This document shows positions 45,301 through 61,651 of a DNA stretch of 64,000 nucleotides, piece by piece. Position 1 is the first letter of the stretch. Each line of letters starts with the position of its first letter. The DNA comes from Callipepla californica brunnescens (Eukaryota > Chordata > Aves > Galliformes > Odontophoridae). The position numbers and the translations under genes are program-made. The stretch spans positions 124,001 to 188,000 of the forward strand of contig JALIRH010000146.1 in the NCBI GenBank assembly GCA_023055505.1, read 5' to 3'. Below the pieces are notes generated by a model, which was not told where the DNA came from, did no database searches, and worked only from the letters and a program-made list of their open reading frames with translations.

Positions 45301-48300
45301 CAAACACACAGTGTACACACAGTGCACAAACACGCAAAGTGCACATACACACTGCACAACAGTGCACACACACACACACAGTGCACACGCACACGCACAT
45401 AGTGCAAGCACACACACTGCACACACACACACACAGTCCATACACGCAAAGAGTATGAACTCACAGTGCACACAAACACACACACTGCGCAAACAATGCA
45501 CACTCACACGCACACAGTGCACACACACACATTACACACTCACACACAGTACATGCACACAGAACACACACAAACACACAGTGCACACACACACAGTGCA
45601 CACACACACACATTGCACACAGTGCACACACACATTGCACACAGTGCACACAGTGCACACACGCATTGCACACACAGTGCACACACACACACACACACAC
45701 ACAGTGCACACACACACACACACACACACAGTGCACACACACAGTGCACACACACACACATAGTGCACACACCGTGCTCAAACACACACCTTGCACATAC
45801 AGTGAAAACACACACACACACACAGTGTACACTGTGAACACACACAGTACACACACACACATTTTACACACTCACACATTTTGCACACACACAGTGTACA
45901 CACAGTGCGCACACAAACAGTGTACACACACGAACGCACACAAAGACACAGTGCACACAAAGACACAGTGGACACACACACAGTGCACACACACACACAC
46001 ATTGCACGCACAGTGCACACACAGAAAGTGCACAAACACACAAATTGCACTTATACACAGTGCACATCAGTGCACACACACACAGAACACGCACACAAAC
46101 ACAGTGCACATATACACAGTGCAAAACACTGCACACACACACACACAGTGCACACACACACACACAGTGCACACACTGTGACCACGCACACTGCACACAC
46201 AGTGCACACACACACACACAATACACAATCACACACACAGAGTGCAGAGAGACTAACTGCAAACACTGTGCACACGCACACTGCAAACACTGTGCACACA
46301 CACACATGGTGCACAGACATACACACACACACACACACGGTGCACACAGTGCGCACACGCAGTGCACACACAGTGCACACACAGTGCACACATACACAGA
46401 ACACACACACACGGTGCACACACAAACTGCACACACAGAGCACGCACACACACACAGTGCACACACACACAGAGCACACACAATGCACACAAACACACAC
46501 ACTGCGCACAATGTGACCACACACACTACACACTCTGTGCACGCACACACACACACACAGCAAAAACACACACACAGAGTGCAAAAGACACACTGCACAC
46601 ACTGTGCACAAGCACACTGCAAACACTGTGCGCACACACAGACACACACACTGCACACAGTGCGCACACGCAGTGCAGACACAGTGCACACACACACAGT
46701 GCACACACACACACTGCACACACACAGAGATTGCGAACACACAGTGCACACACACACACACACACACTGCGCAAACAATGCACACTTACACAGGCACACA
46801 CACGATCACACACACACACACAGTGCACACACAAACACACACACACAGGGCACACAGTGCACACAAGCAGTGCAGACACAGTGCACACACACACAGAACA
46901 CACACACACAGTGCCCACACACAGACAGTGCACACAGTGCACACAGTGCACACGCACACAGTGCGCACACACACATTGCACACATACACACACACAGTGC
47001 ACACGCACACAGTGCACGCACACACAGTGCACACGTACACACAGAACACACAGTGGACACACACACACAGTGAACACACTGTGACCACTCAAACTGCACA
47101 CACTGTGCAAACACACACACACACACAACACACAAACAAACACACACCGTGCACAGAGGCACACTGTACACACTGTGCACACGCACACTGTAAACACTGT
47201 ACACACACACACACACACACAGTGCACACACAGTGCACACACACACACACAGTGCACACAGTGCACACACAGAAAGTGCACAAACACACAAAGTGCACAT
47301 ATACACAGTGCACAACAGTGCACAAACACACAATACACAAACACAAACAGTGCACAGAAACACACTACACACACTGTGCACACGCACACTGCAAACACTG
47401 TGCACACACACACACAGTCCACACAGAGCACAAACAGTGCAGAAACAGTGCACACACACAGAGTGCACACAGAGTGCACACAGTGCACACACACACACAC
47501 AGTGGACAAACTGTGCACAAACACACACCGTGCACATAAAGTGCACACACACAGTGCACACTGTGAACACACACACAGTGCACACACACACATATTGCAC
47601 ATACACACACACACAGTGCACACACACACACACACAGTGCACACACACACATATTGCACATACACACACACACAGTGCACACACACACACAGTGCACAAA
47701 CACACACAATGCACACACAAACACACACACAGTATACACACACACAGTGTACACACAGTGCACACACATACAGTATACACACACGAACACACACAAATAA
47801 ACAATGCACACAGTGGACACACACACAGTGCACATGCACACACACTGCACACACAGAAAATGCAAAAAGACACAAAGTGCTCATAAACACTGTGCACAAC
47901 AGTGCACACACACACAGGACACACGCACACACACACACACAGAACACACACACAGCGCACACAAACACACAGTGCACAAACACACAGTGCACACAAACAC
48001 ACACACTGCGCACAATGTGACCACACACACTGCACAATCTGTGCACGCACACACACACTTACAATGCACAAACACACACACAGAGTGCACAAAGACACAC
48101 TGCACACACTGTGCACACGCACACTGCAAACACTGTGCACACACACACACACACACTGCACACAGTGCGCACACGCAGTGCAGACACAATGCACACACAC
48201 AAAGTCCACACACACACACACACACACACAGTCCACACACACACAGTGCACACACACACACACACAGTGCACATACACACACACACAGTGCACGCAAACA

Positions 48301-51300
48301 CAGTGCACACGTATACACAGAGCACACAGTGCACACGCACGGACAGTGCACAAACACACACAGTGCACATATACACAGTGCACAACAGTGCACACACACA
48401 GTGCAGACACAGTGCACACACACGCAGTGCACACAGTGCACTCACACAGTGCACACAGTGCGAACACGCCGTGCAGACACAGTGCACACACACACAGAAC
48501 ACACGCACACAGTCCATACACACACAGTGCACACACAGTGCACACACACATTGCACACAGTGCACACACACACATTGCACGCACACACACACACTGCACA
48601 CACATACACAGTACACACACACACAAACAGTACAAACACAGTGCACACACAACGCACAGCACACAAACATACAGGGCCCACACACTGCACAAACACACAC
48701 AGTGAACACAGAGTGCAAACACACATATGTAGTGCACACCCAGAGCACACACACGCACACACAGTGCTCACAGCGCATACACACACACTGCACACACACA
48801 CAGTTCACACACACACACTCCACAAACCCACATTGCACACACAGTGCGCACACACACAGTGCTCACACACATACAAGTTGCACACGCACACAGTGCACAC
48901 ACACACATACACACTGTGCACACACAGTGCACACACAAGACAGTGAACACACACACACACACAAAACACAGTGCAGACACACACACTGCACACACACACA
49001 GTGCTCACGCACACACAGTGCACACATACACACCCAGTGAACGCAGTGCCCCCCCACACACAGACAACACACACACAGTACACACACAGAGCACACACAC
49101 TCACAGTGCACACACAGTGCACACACAATGCACAGACTAACACACAGTGCACACACACACAGTGCTCACACACAATGCACCCACACAGTGCACGCACACA
49201 CACACACACTCACACACACCATGCACACACACACACACAGTGCACACTCACACACACTGAACAAACACACAGTGCACACAGACGCACACACACACACAGT
49301 GAACACACACAGGCACACTGAACACACAGTGCACACACAGTGCACACACTCACACAGAACACACACGCACACAGTGCACACACACACACTGCACACACAC
49401 ACACACACACACAGTACACACACACTGCACACACACACACAGTGCGCACAGAGTGCACACACATACACAGTCCACACACACACACACAGTGCGCACAGAG
49501 TGCACACACATACACAGTCCACAAACACACGCAGTGCACACACACACAGTGCACATGCACACGCAGTGCACTCACAAACACACAGCTGACACAGTGCACA
49601 CACACACACACACAGTGCACACACACACAGTGCACACACACACAGTGCACATGCACACACACAGTGCATATGCACACGCAGTGCACTCACAAACACACAG
49701 CTGAAACAGCACACACACACAGTGCACATGCACACACACACACAGTGCACACACAAAGAACACGCACAGAGTGCACACACAAAGAACACGCACAGACAGT
49801 ACACACACACACAGTGCACACACAGTGCACACACACACACATTGCACACACACACAGTGCACACACAGTGCACACACACAAAGAGCACATACACACACAG
49901 AGTGAGCACGCATGGACAGTTCACACAAACACACCCAGTGCCACACACTGCACACACACACACACATTGCACACACAAAGAACACACACACAGTGCACAC
50001 ACACACATACAGTTCACACACAGTGCACACACACATTCACGCAAAGTGCACACACAGTGCACACACACACAGTGCACACACACACAGTACACACACACAC
50101 AGTGCACACACACACTGTGCACACAGTGCACACACAGAGAGTGCACAGACACTCATAGTGCACACACACACAGTGCACACGTACACACTGCACACTCACA
50201 ATGTGCACACTATGTGCACACACAGACAGAACACGCATGGACACAGTGCACACACACACACAGTGCACACACAAACTGCACACACACGAATACACACAAA
50301 CACACAGTGCACACACACCAAATATGCACACACACACATTGCACACTATGTGCACACACAAATAGTGCACACACACGAACACACACAAACACACAGTGCA
50401 CACTCACAAACAGTGCACACACAGTGTACACACACACAGTGCACACCGAGACAGTGCACACGCACGGACAGTAAACACACAGTGCACACACACACAGAAC
50501 ATGCATGCACACAGTGCACACTCACAGACAATGCACACACACACGGTGCACACGCAAACACAGTGCACACACACACATTGTACACAGTGCACACACAGAA
50601 AGAGCACAGACACTCACAGTGCACACACACACACTGCACACACATTGCACAAACACACACAGTGCACACTCTCTGCACACACACACAGTGCACACAGTGC
50701 ACACGCATCCACAGTACACACACACACAAACATTACACTCACAGTGCACACACACAAACAGTGCAAACACACACTGTACACACACACACAGTGCACACAC
50801 ACTGCACGCACACACAGTGAACACAGTACGCACACAAAGACATAGTGCACACACAGTGCACACACACACACAGTGCACACAGTGCTCATACACACACTGC
50901 ATACACACACACTGCACACAGTGCGCACACAGTGCACACACACACAATGCTCACACACATACAAGGTGCATACGCACACAGTTCACACACTGACAGTGAA
51001 CACACACGAACACACACAAACACACAGTGCAGACACACACACTGCACACACACACAGTGCTCACGCACACACAGTGCACACATACACACCCAGTGCACGC
51101 ACAGTGAACAATCACAGTGCACACACTCACACTGCTCACACAGTGCACACACACAGTGTTCTGTGTGTGTTCACTGTGTGTGTGCACTGTGTGCACTGTG
51201 TGTGTATGTGTGCACTGTGTGTGCTTGTGCGCACAGTGTGCACACAATGCACACACACACACAGTACATGCACACACACAGTGCACACACAGTGCACGCA

Positions 51301-54300
51301 CAGACAGTGCACGGACACTCACAGTGCACACGCACGAACAGTGCGCACACGTACAGTGCACACACACACACTCCGCACACACACAATGCGCACACAGTGC
51401 CCACACACAGTGCTCACAGACTGTGCACACACACACACAGAGCACACACACACACACAGTGCACACGCACGGTCAGTAAATACACAGTGCACACACACAC
51501 ACACACACAGTACGCACACAGTGCACACAGGCACACAGTGGACACACACACAGTGCACACGCACACAGAGAACACACACACAGAGTGCACATATACACAG
51601 TGCACAACACTGCACACACTCTGCACACACACACACTGCACACACTCTGCACACACACCCACACACACAATGCACAAACACACACACTGAGTGCACAGAG
51701 AAACACTGCACACACTGTGCACACGCACACTGCAAACACTGTGCACACACACACACACACACAGTGCACACACATGCAGTGCACACACACAGTGCACACA
51801 CACACTCCACAAACCCACAATGCATACACAGTGCACACACACACAGTGCTCACACACATACAAGTTGCACACGCACACAGTGCACACACACATACACACA
51901 GTGCACACACAGTGCACACACAGACAGTGAACACACACATGCACAAACACACAGTGCAGTCACATACACTGTACACACACACAGTGCTCACGCACACACC
52001 GTGCACACACAGTGCACAGACACTCATAGTGCACATACACACAGTGCTCACGCACGCATAGTGCACACACACACCGAGAACACACACACAGTACACACAC
52101 AGAGCACACACACACACACACACACAGTGCACACACAAAGCACAGACTAATACAGAGTGCACACACACAGTGCTCACGCACACACCATGCACACACAGTG
52201 CACAGACACTCACAGTGCACACACACACAGTGCTCACGCACACACAGTGCACACACACACAGTTCTCACGCACACACAGTGCACACATACACACCCAGTG
52301 CACGCACAGTGCACACACACACAGAGAACACACACACAGTGCACACACAGTGCACACACACACACACACACTCACACACACAGTGCACACACACACACAC
52401 ACACACAGTGCACACACACACACACTGAACAAGCACACAGTGCACACAGACACACACACACACACACAGTGAACACACACAGACACACTGAACACACACA
52501 CAGTGCACACACAGTGCACATACTCACACAGAACACGCGCGCACACAGAGCACACACACACACTGCACACACACACACACACACACAGTGTGCACACACT
52601 GCACACACACACACACAGAACACGCACGCACACATTGCAGACACACACAGTGCACACACACACACTGCACACACACGAATACACACAAACACACAGTGCA
52701 CACACAATCACGCACTGCACACAAACACACTTTGCACACACACACATTGCACACTATGTGCACACACACGAACACTCACACACACACAGTGCACACACAC
52801 ACACACAGTGCACACACACACACACGCAGTGCACATGCACGGACAGTGCACACACAGACACCCAGTGCACACACACAGCACACACACACACACAGTGCAC
52901 ACAGAGTACACACACACACACTGTCCACACACACACACACACAGTGCACACACAGTGGACACACAAACACGCACAGTGAGCACACAATGCACACACACAC
53001 ACAGTGTACACACACACAGTACACGCACACACGCAGTGCACATACAGTGCACACACAGACAGTGCACAGACACTCACAGTGCAGACACACACTGCACACG
53101 CACGGACAGTGCACACACACACACTCCACACACACACAGTGCGCACACAGTGCCCACACACAGTGCTCACATGTACTGTGCACACACACACACAGAGCAC
53201 ACACACACACACAGTGCACACGCACGGTCAGTAAACACACAGTGCACACACACACAGTACACACGCAGTGCACACACGCACACAGTGGACACACACACAG
53301 TGCACACGCATGGACAGAGCACACACAGACACACAGTGCACACACAGTGCACACAAACACACAGAACACACACACAAACACAGTGCACATATACACTGTG
53401 TGTGTGTGCACTGTGTGCTCTGTGTGTACGTGTGCACTGTGTGTGCGTGCTCTGTGTGCGTGTGCACTGTGTGTTTGTGTGTGTTCGTGTGTTTGCACTT
53501 TCTGCGTGTTCACTGTGTGTGCACTGTGTGTACGTGTGCACTGTGTGTGTGTCCACAGTGTGAGTGTGTGCACTGTGTGCACTGTGTGTATGTGTGCACA
53601 CACAGTGCACACACACACAGTGCTCACACACACACAAAGTGCACAGACAGTGCACACACAGTGAACACACACGAACACACACAAATACACAGTGCACACA
53701 CACAGTGCACACACACACACAATGCACACATAGTGCACAGACAATTACAGTGCACACACACTCACAGTGCATACGCACTGCACACACACAGTGCACATGC
53801 AAACACAGTACATATGCACACACAGTGCACACACAATGCACACACACACACGGTGCACACAGAGTGCACACACATACACATTCCACACACACACAGACAG
53901 TGCACACACAGTGCACACACACAGTACACACACACACAAACACACTGCACACGCACACAGTGCACATGAACACACAGTGCACACACAGTGCACACACACA
54001 CAGTGCACACGCACCGACAGTGAATACACACACAGTGCACACAGTGCACACTCACACAGTGCACACACACAGACAGTGCACACAAACACAGTGTGCGCAG
54101 ACACACACACAGTGCACTCACACAAACATACACAGTGCACACACACACACAGGACACACACAGTGCACACACAGTGCTCACACACGCAGTTCACATGCAC
54201 GGACAGTGCATACACACACAGTGCACACACAGTGCACACACACACACAGTACACACGCACAGTGCACACAGAGTGCACACACACAAAGAGCACATACACG

Positions 54301-55409
54301 CAGTGCACACACAAACACACAGTGCTCACACACAGTGCACACACACTGCACATACACACAGTACACACACATGCAGTCCACACACAGGGCACACACACAC
54401 ATTCACACAGTGCACACGCACACACAAACAATTCACACACACAATGCACATGCAAACACAGTACGTATGCACACACAGTGCACACACAATGCACACACAC
54501 ACATGGTACACACAGAGTGCACACACATACACATTCCACACACACACAGACAGTGCACACACAGTGCACACACACAGTACACACACACTGCACACGCACA
54601 CAGTGCACATGAACACACAGTGCACACACAGTGCACACACAAACACACAGTGCACACGGAGTGCACACACACACAGTACACACACACACACATAGTGCAC
54701 ACACAGTACACACACACAAACACAGTGCACACACAGTTCACACACACTGTGCACACACAAACACACACACATACACTGTTCACACACACAGTGCACACAC
54801 ACACACAGTGCAAACACACGGTACACACACAGTGCACAAACACACACAGTGCACACACAGTGCACACACACACACAGTGCACACACAAAGAACACACACA
54901 CACAGTGCACACACAGTGCACACAGACACAGTACACAAACACGCAGTGCACACACAGTACACACACACACATTGCACACACACTCAGTGCACACACAGAA
55001 ACACAATGCACACACACACAGTGCACACTCAGACTCAGTGCACACACAGTGCACACACAGTGCACACACACAGTTCACACACACACAGTAAACACACACA
55101 CACAGTGCACACACAGTGCACACACACATTACACACACACACACAGTGCACACACACACACACACGGTTCACACACACAGTGCACACACAGTGCACACAC
55201 ACACAGCGCACACACACATACAAAGTGCACACGCACACACTGCACACACACAGTGCAAATGCACAGACAGTGCAAACACACACACCACGTGCGCACACAC
55301 TGTGTTTGTGTGCAGTGTGTGTATGTGTGTGTGTGCACTGTGTGCGTGAGCACTTTGTATGTTTGGGAGCACTGTGTGTGTGTGTACTGTGTGCGCACAC
55401 TGTGTGTGC
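39324..55409. repeat. CA-rich GTGCAC satellite, main block, copy B
   Basis: Equivalent of 4136-20332, about 110 bases shorter. Two ~2.02-kb units run 39709-41728 and about 41729-43750. Two ~0.86-kb units lie at about 44135-45883. Strand-switched patches are at about 51156-51239, 53395-53607 and 55298-55409. Differences from copy A include a 27-base CA gain near 45710, a 27-base loss near 47710, a single instead of double 638-bp block, and extra modules at about 49330-49880. Confidence 0.95.
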
Positions 55410-55466
55410 CATGTAGATGTTCGTTTTCCATGGAGCCGGGCAACCAAAGAACAATAAAATAACCAT

Positions 55467-56037
55467 CAGGTAGATCGAGCTGCCAAAGTTAAGGTGGCTC
55501 AAGTAGACTTGGATTGGCAACACAAGGGTGAATTATATCTAGCTCGGTGGGCCCATGAGACCTCGGGCCATCAAGGAAGAGACGCAACACAGAAGTGGGC
55601 TAGAGACCGAGGGGTGGACTTAACTATGGACGCTATTGCACAGGTTATCCATGACTGTGACACATGTGCCATAATTAAACAAGCCAAGAGGATGAAACCT
55701 CTTTGCGGGGAAGGGTGATGGCAAAAAGATAAAGAGGCGAGGCAGGTTGTTTGTATCACCTTGCCGCGCTCACCATGGTGGAGGCAACCACTGGGTGGCT
55801 TGAAACATATGCAGTACCGCATGCTACCGCCCAAAACACCATCTTAGGTCCCGAGAAACAAGTCCTGTGTTGACATGGCACTCCAGAGAGAATTGAGACA
55901 GATAATGGGACTCATTTCAAAAATTCTCTTGTAAAGAGTTGGGCCCAAGAGTCGATTTATCATATCCCCTATCGCGCAGCATCTTCTGGTAAAATTGAAA
56001 GGTGCAGTGGGTATCGGGCATTGGGAAGGAGCCCAAA
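55467..56037 (+). pseudogene. Endogenous retrovirus pol remnant (RNase H end and integrase), copy B
   Basis: Equivalent of 20390-20960, with the same open frame to 55715, the same HHCC residues and the same stops and frame changes. It is non-functional and was inherited through the 35-kb duplication. Confidence 0.75.
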
Positions 56038-56075
56038 GGAGTGAGTGGTGAGAAATGAAATGGGAGGGGCTCCAG

Positions 56076-56205
56076 ATATTTTTCTTTTTTTTTTTATTTT
56101 TTTTTGTTTTCTTTTTTTTTTTTTTAATTATTATTATTTTTATATATATATATATACATATTATTTATTTATTTATTTTTCAATTTGATATTATTTTAAG
56201 GAAAT
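56076..56205. repeat. Poly-T and AT-rich low-complexity tract, copy B
   Basis: Equivalent of 20999-21121, about 7 bases longer and with a C interrupting one T run and a longer TA run. Confidence 0.9.
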
Positions 56206-56464
56206 TTGTAAACGTCTTTAACGCTTCCCTGTGTTTTGTGACACTTCTCATCCTGGAGGTGAGTTCCAGGCAGAGTCAGCCCCGCACAGATCCCTCCTCC
56301 AGCGGTGCCTGGGGCTCAGGTCGCGCTCCTTCTGCCCTTGGGCTGTAGTTGGTTCTCATTCTGTTCGCGTCCTGCTGCTGCTCGCTGATCTTCCCGAGTT
56401 CTCCCTCGAAGGAAACCAGCTCCAACTTGGAAACAGCCAGCTCCTCTTTCATCATAGCCAGCGT

Positions 56465-59400
56465 TTACTCACGGACACAGTGCAACATCTCCCAGCGCTG
56501 AGCTTGGCTGCTCAGCTTTTGCAGTTCCTCCTGTGAGTGGCACAGAGGGGTGATGTGATGAGAGACACGCAGGCTTAGCACAGGTGCCGAGTGGGAAGGC
56601 TTGGGCCGTGCTCACCTCCTGTCGGCACTGCTCCTGAGCTGAGAGGACCTGCTGCCTGCCCTGTTTGAGGAAAGCCAGCAACTCTTCTTGTGCAATCTGA
56701 GATTCCAGTGCTTCAAACTGCACCTGCTCACAGTTCTCAGCTCGGATGCTCAGCTTTTTCAGCTCCTCCTGGAGGGAGTCGACCTGCCAGTGGCACAGAG
56801 GGGTGAAGTGATGAGATACGCGCAGGCTTAGCACAGGTGCCTAGTGGGAAGGCTCGAGCCATGCTCACCTCCTGTCGGCTCTGCTCCTGAGCTGAGAGGA
56901 CCTGCTGCCTCTCTTGTCTGTGGGTTGCCAGCTTCTCTTTTTGTGCAGCCTGACGTTTCTGTGTGTCCCAGTGCAACTTCTGGCAGTGCTGAGATTGCCT
57001 GTTTATCATTTGCAGGTCCTCCTGGAGGAAGCGGATCTGCAGTGGCACAGAGGGGTGATGTAATGAGAGACACGCAGACTTAGCACAGGTGTCTAGTGGG
57101 AAGGCTTGGGCCGTGCTCACCTCCTGTCGGCTTTGTTTCAGATGTGGCAGGAGCAGCTTCTTGTCTTGTCTGAGGGAAGCCAGCTCTTCTTTTTGTTGAA
57201 TCTGAGATTCCAGCGCTTCAAACTGCAACAGCTCCCAGTTCTCAGCTCGGATGCTCAGCTTTTTCAGCTCCTCCTGGAGGGAGCCGACCTGCCAGTGATG
57301 CAGAGGGGTGATGTGATGAGAGACACGCAGGCTTAGCACAGGTGCCTAGTGGGAAGGCTTGGGCCGTGCTGACCTCTTGTCGGCTCTGTTTCAGATGTGA
57401 CAGGAGCAGCTTCTTGTCTTGTCTGAGGGAAGCCAGCTTCTCTTTTTGTGCAGTGTGAGATTCCTGTGCGTCACGCTGCATCTGCTCCCAGTTCTCATCT
57501 CGGATGCTCAGCTTTTTCAGCTCCTCCTGGAGGGAGCCGACCTGACAGTGGCACAGAGGGGTGATGTGATGAGAGACACGCAGGCATAGCACAGGTGCCG
57601 AGTGGGAAGGCTTGGGCCATGCTCACCTCCTGTCGGCACTGCTCCTGCCTTGACAGGAGTTGCTGCTTGTCCTGTTTGAGGGAAGCCAGCTCCTTTACTT
57701 GTGCAATCTGAGACTGCAGTGCTTCAAACTGCAACTGGTCCAAGTTCTCAGCTCGGATGCTCAGCTTTTTCTGCTCCTCCTGGAGGGAGTCGACCTGCCA
57801 GTGGCACTGAGGGATGATGTGATGAGAGACACGCAGGCATAGCACAGGTGCCTAGTGGGAAGCCTCAGGCCATGCTCACCTCCTGTTGGCACTGCTTCTG
57901 AGCTGAGAGGACCTGCTGCCTCTCTTGTCTGTGGGTTGCCAGCTTCTCTTTTTGTGCAGCCTGACGTTTCTGTGTGTCCCAGTGCAACTTCTGGCAGTGC
58001 TGAGATTGCCTGTTTATCATTTGCAGGTCCTCCTGGAGGAAGCGGATCTGCAGTGGCACAGAGGGGTGATGTGATGAGAGACACGCAGGCTTAGCACAGG
58101 TGCCTAGTGGGAAGGCCTGGACCGTGCTCACCTCCTGTCGGCTTTGTTTCAGATGTGGCAGGAGCAGCTTCTTGTCTTGTCTGAGGGAAGCCAGCTCTTC
58201 TTTTTGTTGAATCTGAGATTCCAGCGCTTCAAACTGCAACAGCTCCCAGTTCTCAGCTCGGATGCTCAGCTTTTTCAGCTCCTCCTGGAGGGAGCTGACC
58301 TGCCAGTGACGCAGAGGGGTGATGTGATGAGAGACACGCAGGCTTAGCACAGGTGCCTAGTGGGAAGGCTTGGGCCGTGCTGACCTCTTGTCGGCTCTGT
58401 TTCAGATGTGACAGGAGCAGCTTCTTGTCTTGTCTGAGGGAAGCCAGCTTCTCTTTTTGTGCAGTGTGAGATTCCTGTGCGTCACGCTGCATCTGCTCCC
58501 AGTTCTCATCTCGGATGCTCAGCTTTTTCAGCTCCTCCTGGAGGGAGCCGACCTGACAGTGGCACAGAGGGGTGATGTGATGAGAGACACGCAGGCATAG
58601 CACAGGTGCCGAGTGGGAAGGCTTGGGCCATGCTCACCTCCTGTCGGCACTGCTCCTGCCTTGACAGGAGTTGCTGCTTGTCCTGTTTGAGGGAAGCCAG
58701 CTCCTTTACTTGTGCAATCTGAGACTGCAGTGCTTCAAACTGCAACTGGTCCAAGTTCTCAGCTCGGATGCTCAGCTTTTTCTGCTCCTCCTGGAGGGAG
58801 TCGACCTGCCAGTGGCACTGAGGGATGATGTGATGAGAGACACGCAGGCATAGCACAGGTGCCTAGTGGGAAGCCTCAGGCCATGCTCACCTCCTGTTGG
58901 CACTGCTTCTGAGCTGAGAGGACCTGCTGCCTCTCTTGTCTGTGGGTTGCCAGCTTCTCTTTTTGTGCAGCCTGACGTTTCTGTGTGTCCCAGTGCAACT
59001 TCTGGCAGTGCTGAGATTGCCTGTTTATCATTTGCAGGTCCTCCTGGAGGAAGCGGATCTGCAGTGGCACAGAGGGGTGATGTGATGAGAGACACGCAGG
59101 CTTAGCACAGGTGCCTAGTGGGAAGGCCTGGACCGTGCTCACCTCCTGTCGGCTTTGTTTCAGATGTGGCAGGAGCAGCTTCTTGTCTTGTCTGAGGGAA
59201 GCCAGCTCTTCTTTTTGTTGAATCTGAGATTGCAGTGCGTCACGCTGCATCTGCTCCCAGTTCTCAGCTTGGATGCTCAGCTTTTTCAGCTCCTCCTGGA
59301 GGTAGCCGACCTGCCAGTGGCACAGAGGGGTGATGTTATGAGAGACACGCAGGCTTAGTACAGGTGCCTAGTGGGAAGGCTGGGGCCGTGCTCACCGCCT

Positions 59401-60283
59401 GTTCGCACTGCTCATGCCCTGAGAGGAGCTGCTGCCTGTCCTGTTTGTGGAAAGCCAGCTCCGCCTTGCAAACAGTCAGCTCCTCTTTCATGATAGCCAG
59501 CGTTTGCTCGCTGTCCCGGTGCAACATCTCCCAGTGTTGAGCTTGGCTCCTCAGTTTTTGCAGCTCCTCCTGGAGGGAGCAGACCTGCCAGTGGCACAGA
59601 GGGGCGATGTGATGAGAGACACGCAGGCTTAGCACAAATGCCTAGAGGGTAGGCTTGGGCCGTGCTCACCTTCACCTGGCTCTTCTCCCGGATGTTTTCC
59701 CTGCGCTTTCTCCCCACCGAAGTTGAGGCCGTTGGTCGCGTTCCCTGGCAGCCACAGAGTGCGGGCACAGTGAAAGGGATGCGGACTCATTGGGCAGAGC
59801 GTTCCCCTGCAGGGCTCCGATTCCCGCGCAGCTTTCCCTGCCTCACAGGGCCGTTTGGGGCAGCCCGTGGGGCTCACACCACCTCTGGCGGGCCCCGTGT
59901 CACACAGGGCTCTCCCGCTGGGCATCAGCCCCGCGGCCGGGCAAGTCCCTCCCTGGGGAGAGCTAATGGAGCTCTGGGAGTCTGCTTGCCTTGCATCACC
60001 TCACGGACAAGGCCTTTGTGGTTGCCTGCTCCCCACCCTACCCTGCACTACGCTCCCTGCGCGATGCATTTCAGTCGCTCACCTTTCTCCGTCGTTGCCT
60101 TACTCTTCTGCAGAGGTAGACGCAACCATCGCGCAGCAGGATGAAAAAGACGTACCACAGAACGATCTTGATGAGGATTGTGATTCCCACCACCAGGTTC
60201 AGCTCGACAGAGTCATGGGCCTCGTGAGAATGTAAAAACATGCCCATGATGATGAGAGCTAAGAGAGTCAGGTCGATCTCCAT
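56465..60283 (-). CDS. Membrane-anchored coiled-coil protein built from tandem duplicated exons, copy B (gene span, 15 coding exons)
   Basis: This is the second full copy of the gene at 21381-25199. Exons, 5' to 3': 60083-60283, 59670-59744, 59396-59584, 59143-59310, 58891-59058, 58638-58805, 58385-58552, 58132-58299, 57880-58047, 57627-57794, 57374-57541, 57121-57288, 56869-57036, 56616-56783 and 56465-56530. Exon number, order, phase and the early stop in the last exon are the same. I found one amino-acid difference, Ala instead of Val in exon 12 (LQFEALES), plus a silent T/C difference in exon 6. The frame is intact in both copies, so both could be expressed. Function unknown. Confidence 0.7.
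56616..59310 (-). repeat. Tandem array of eleven 168-bp coiled-coil exons, copy B
   Basis: Equivalent of 21532-24226, with the same four-exon 1011-bp higher-order period and the same 84/85-bp introns. Confidence 0.85.
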
Positions 60284-60415
60284 CCTGTTCTCTTGCCACG
60301 AATCTCAACACGCAAGCGACTGTCACCCAGAGCAGAGCTCCAGCAGTGAGCACCCGGATGGAGCGGCTGCCCCAAGCGTCTGTGCTGGGGGAAGCTGCCC
60401 GCGTGCCTTCAAGAC

Positions 60416-60444
60416 TGATGTCACGCCCTGCCCTGTGATGTCAC
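60416..60444. promoter_or_regulatory. Paired CRE-like words upstream of the coiled-coil gene, copy B
   Basis: TGATGTCAC at 60416-60424 and 60436-60444, unchanged from copy A. Confidence 0.35.
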
Positions 60445-61651
60445 AATGCCTTTCCCCCACCCTGGCCGTGGGATTCCCAGTGTGCCCTGGTGGATGCCCT
60501 GCTGGACTGGTCAGATTCGATCTCGTCGAGGCTCAGAGAAGTCCTCTAGATGCCACTGTGATGCGGCACAAAGCCGACGTGGAGGCACACAGAAGGTTCT
60601 GGAACGCTCCTTGGACGCGAGTTTCACCAAAGGCTATTCCTAATAGTGGGAAACTCTGGACACTTCTCCAGCTTCTGCTCCGTGGAAGAGCTCTGCTCTT
60701 CTTTCTGTATCCGTGTGTGACCTGTGTGCTAGGGCTCGGGCTGCGCGGATGCCTCAGTTCCACGGAAAACCAGGTTGGAGCTGGGTGGGCTTTAAGGTTC
60801 CTTCCTTAAGGAGTCCACCAACTATAGTGTGCTCCCACACTCTCTCTCTTCTTATTTGATTCATTAGCTTCGTTTCCAATTACATGGTGTTCTACCGTAT
60901 TCTTTGACATTCCGGTGTCTTATTTAGGAAGTGAGTTCTCCTCCTCCGATCGTGGTCGCTCTTTTGTTTTTAGGCCCATCTCCCTGCCCTCTCCCTTCTA
61001 CCCTTTTCCCAGGACCGTTAGTCATAGAACCGGGCTGAACCGGCCCGTAACCCATTGACACACCGTGACACCGATCCGTGCACGGGGACAGTGCAGCGTG
61101 TCCCCAGATCACACTGACACCGATCTGCGCTTAGGAACGCTGCTGCGCGTCCCCAGCACTGTGACACTGAGCTCCGTCCCCTCCAAGCCCACCGTGCTGC
61201 CATCCCATCGCTCTACGGTCTCTGGGGTCCCTCCCAAACCAACAGTGCTGCGATTCCGTGCTTTTATGAACCACGGGGACCCTTCCTACCCAACCACTCT
61301 GTGATTCCACGATCCTGTAGGTCCCCTCCAACCCTCTATCTGTGCCCCATTTCTGCCCCCACATCCATCTGCCCATTTTCCTGACCCTATATCTGCCTCC
61401 ATACCTATCTGCCCCATATCTGTCTGCCCTCATGCCTGCCACACACTTGACCCCATACGTGACCCCATTACTGCCCCATATCTATCTGGCCGAGAAATGC
61501 CCCCACATCCATCAGCCCCCTATCTCTGTGCCCCCCTGTCACCCATTGGTGTCCCCGGAGCCGTCTGTCCGGAGGTGTTGATCTGTCGTGATGACACAGC
61601 ACCTTCCGCAATGATCGCGATGACGCCGCGTCTGCTTAATGGCGGTGCATT
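60445..61651. other. Intergenic DNA without a recognised gene, copy B
   Basis: Equivalent of 25361-26567, with only a few base changes. No gene seen. Confidence 0.6.

Noticed and set aside
36590..55400. Equivalent long His/Thr and Cys/Val open frames in copy B
   Set aside because: Same artefact of satellite composition. Lengths change with satellite slippage rather than being conserved.
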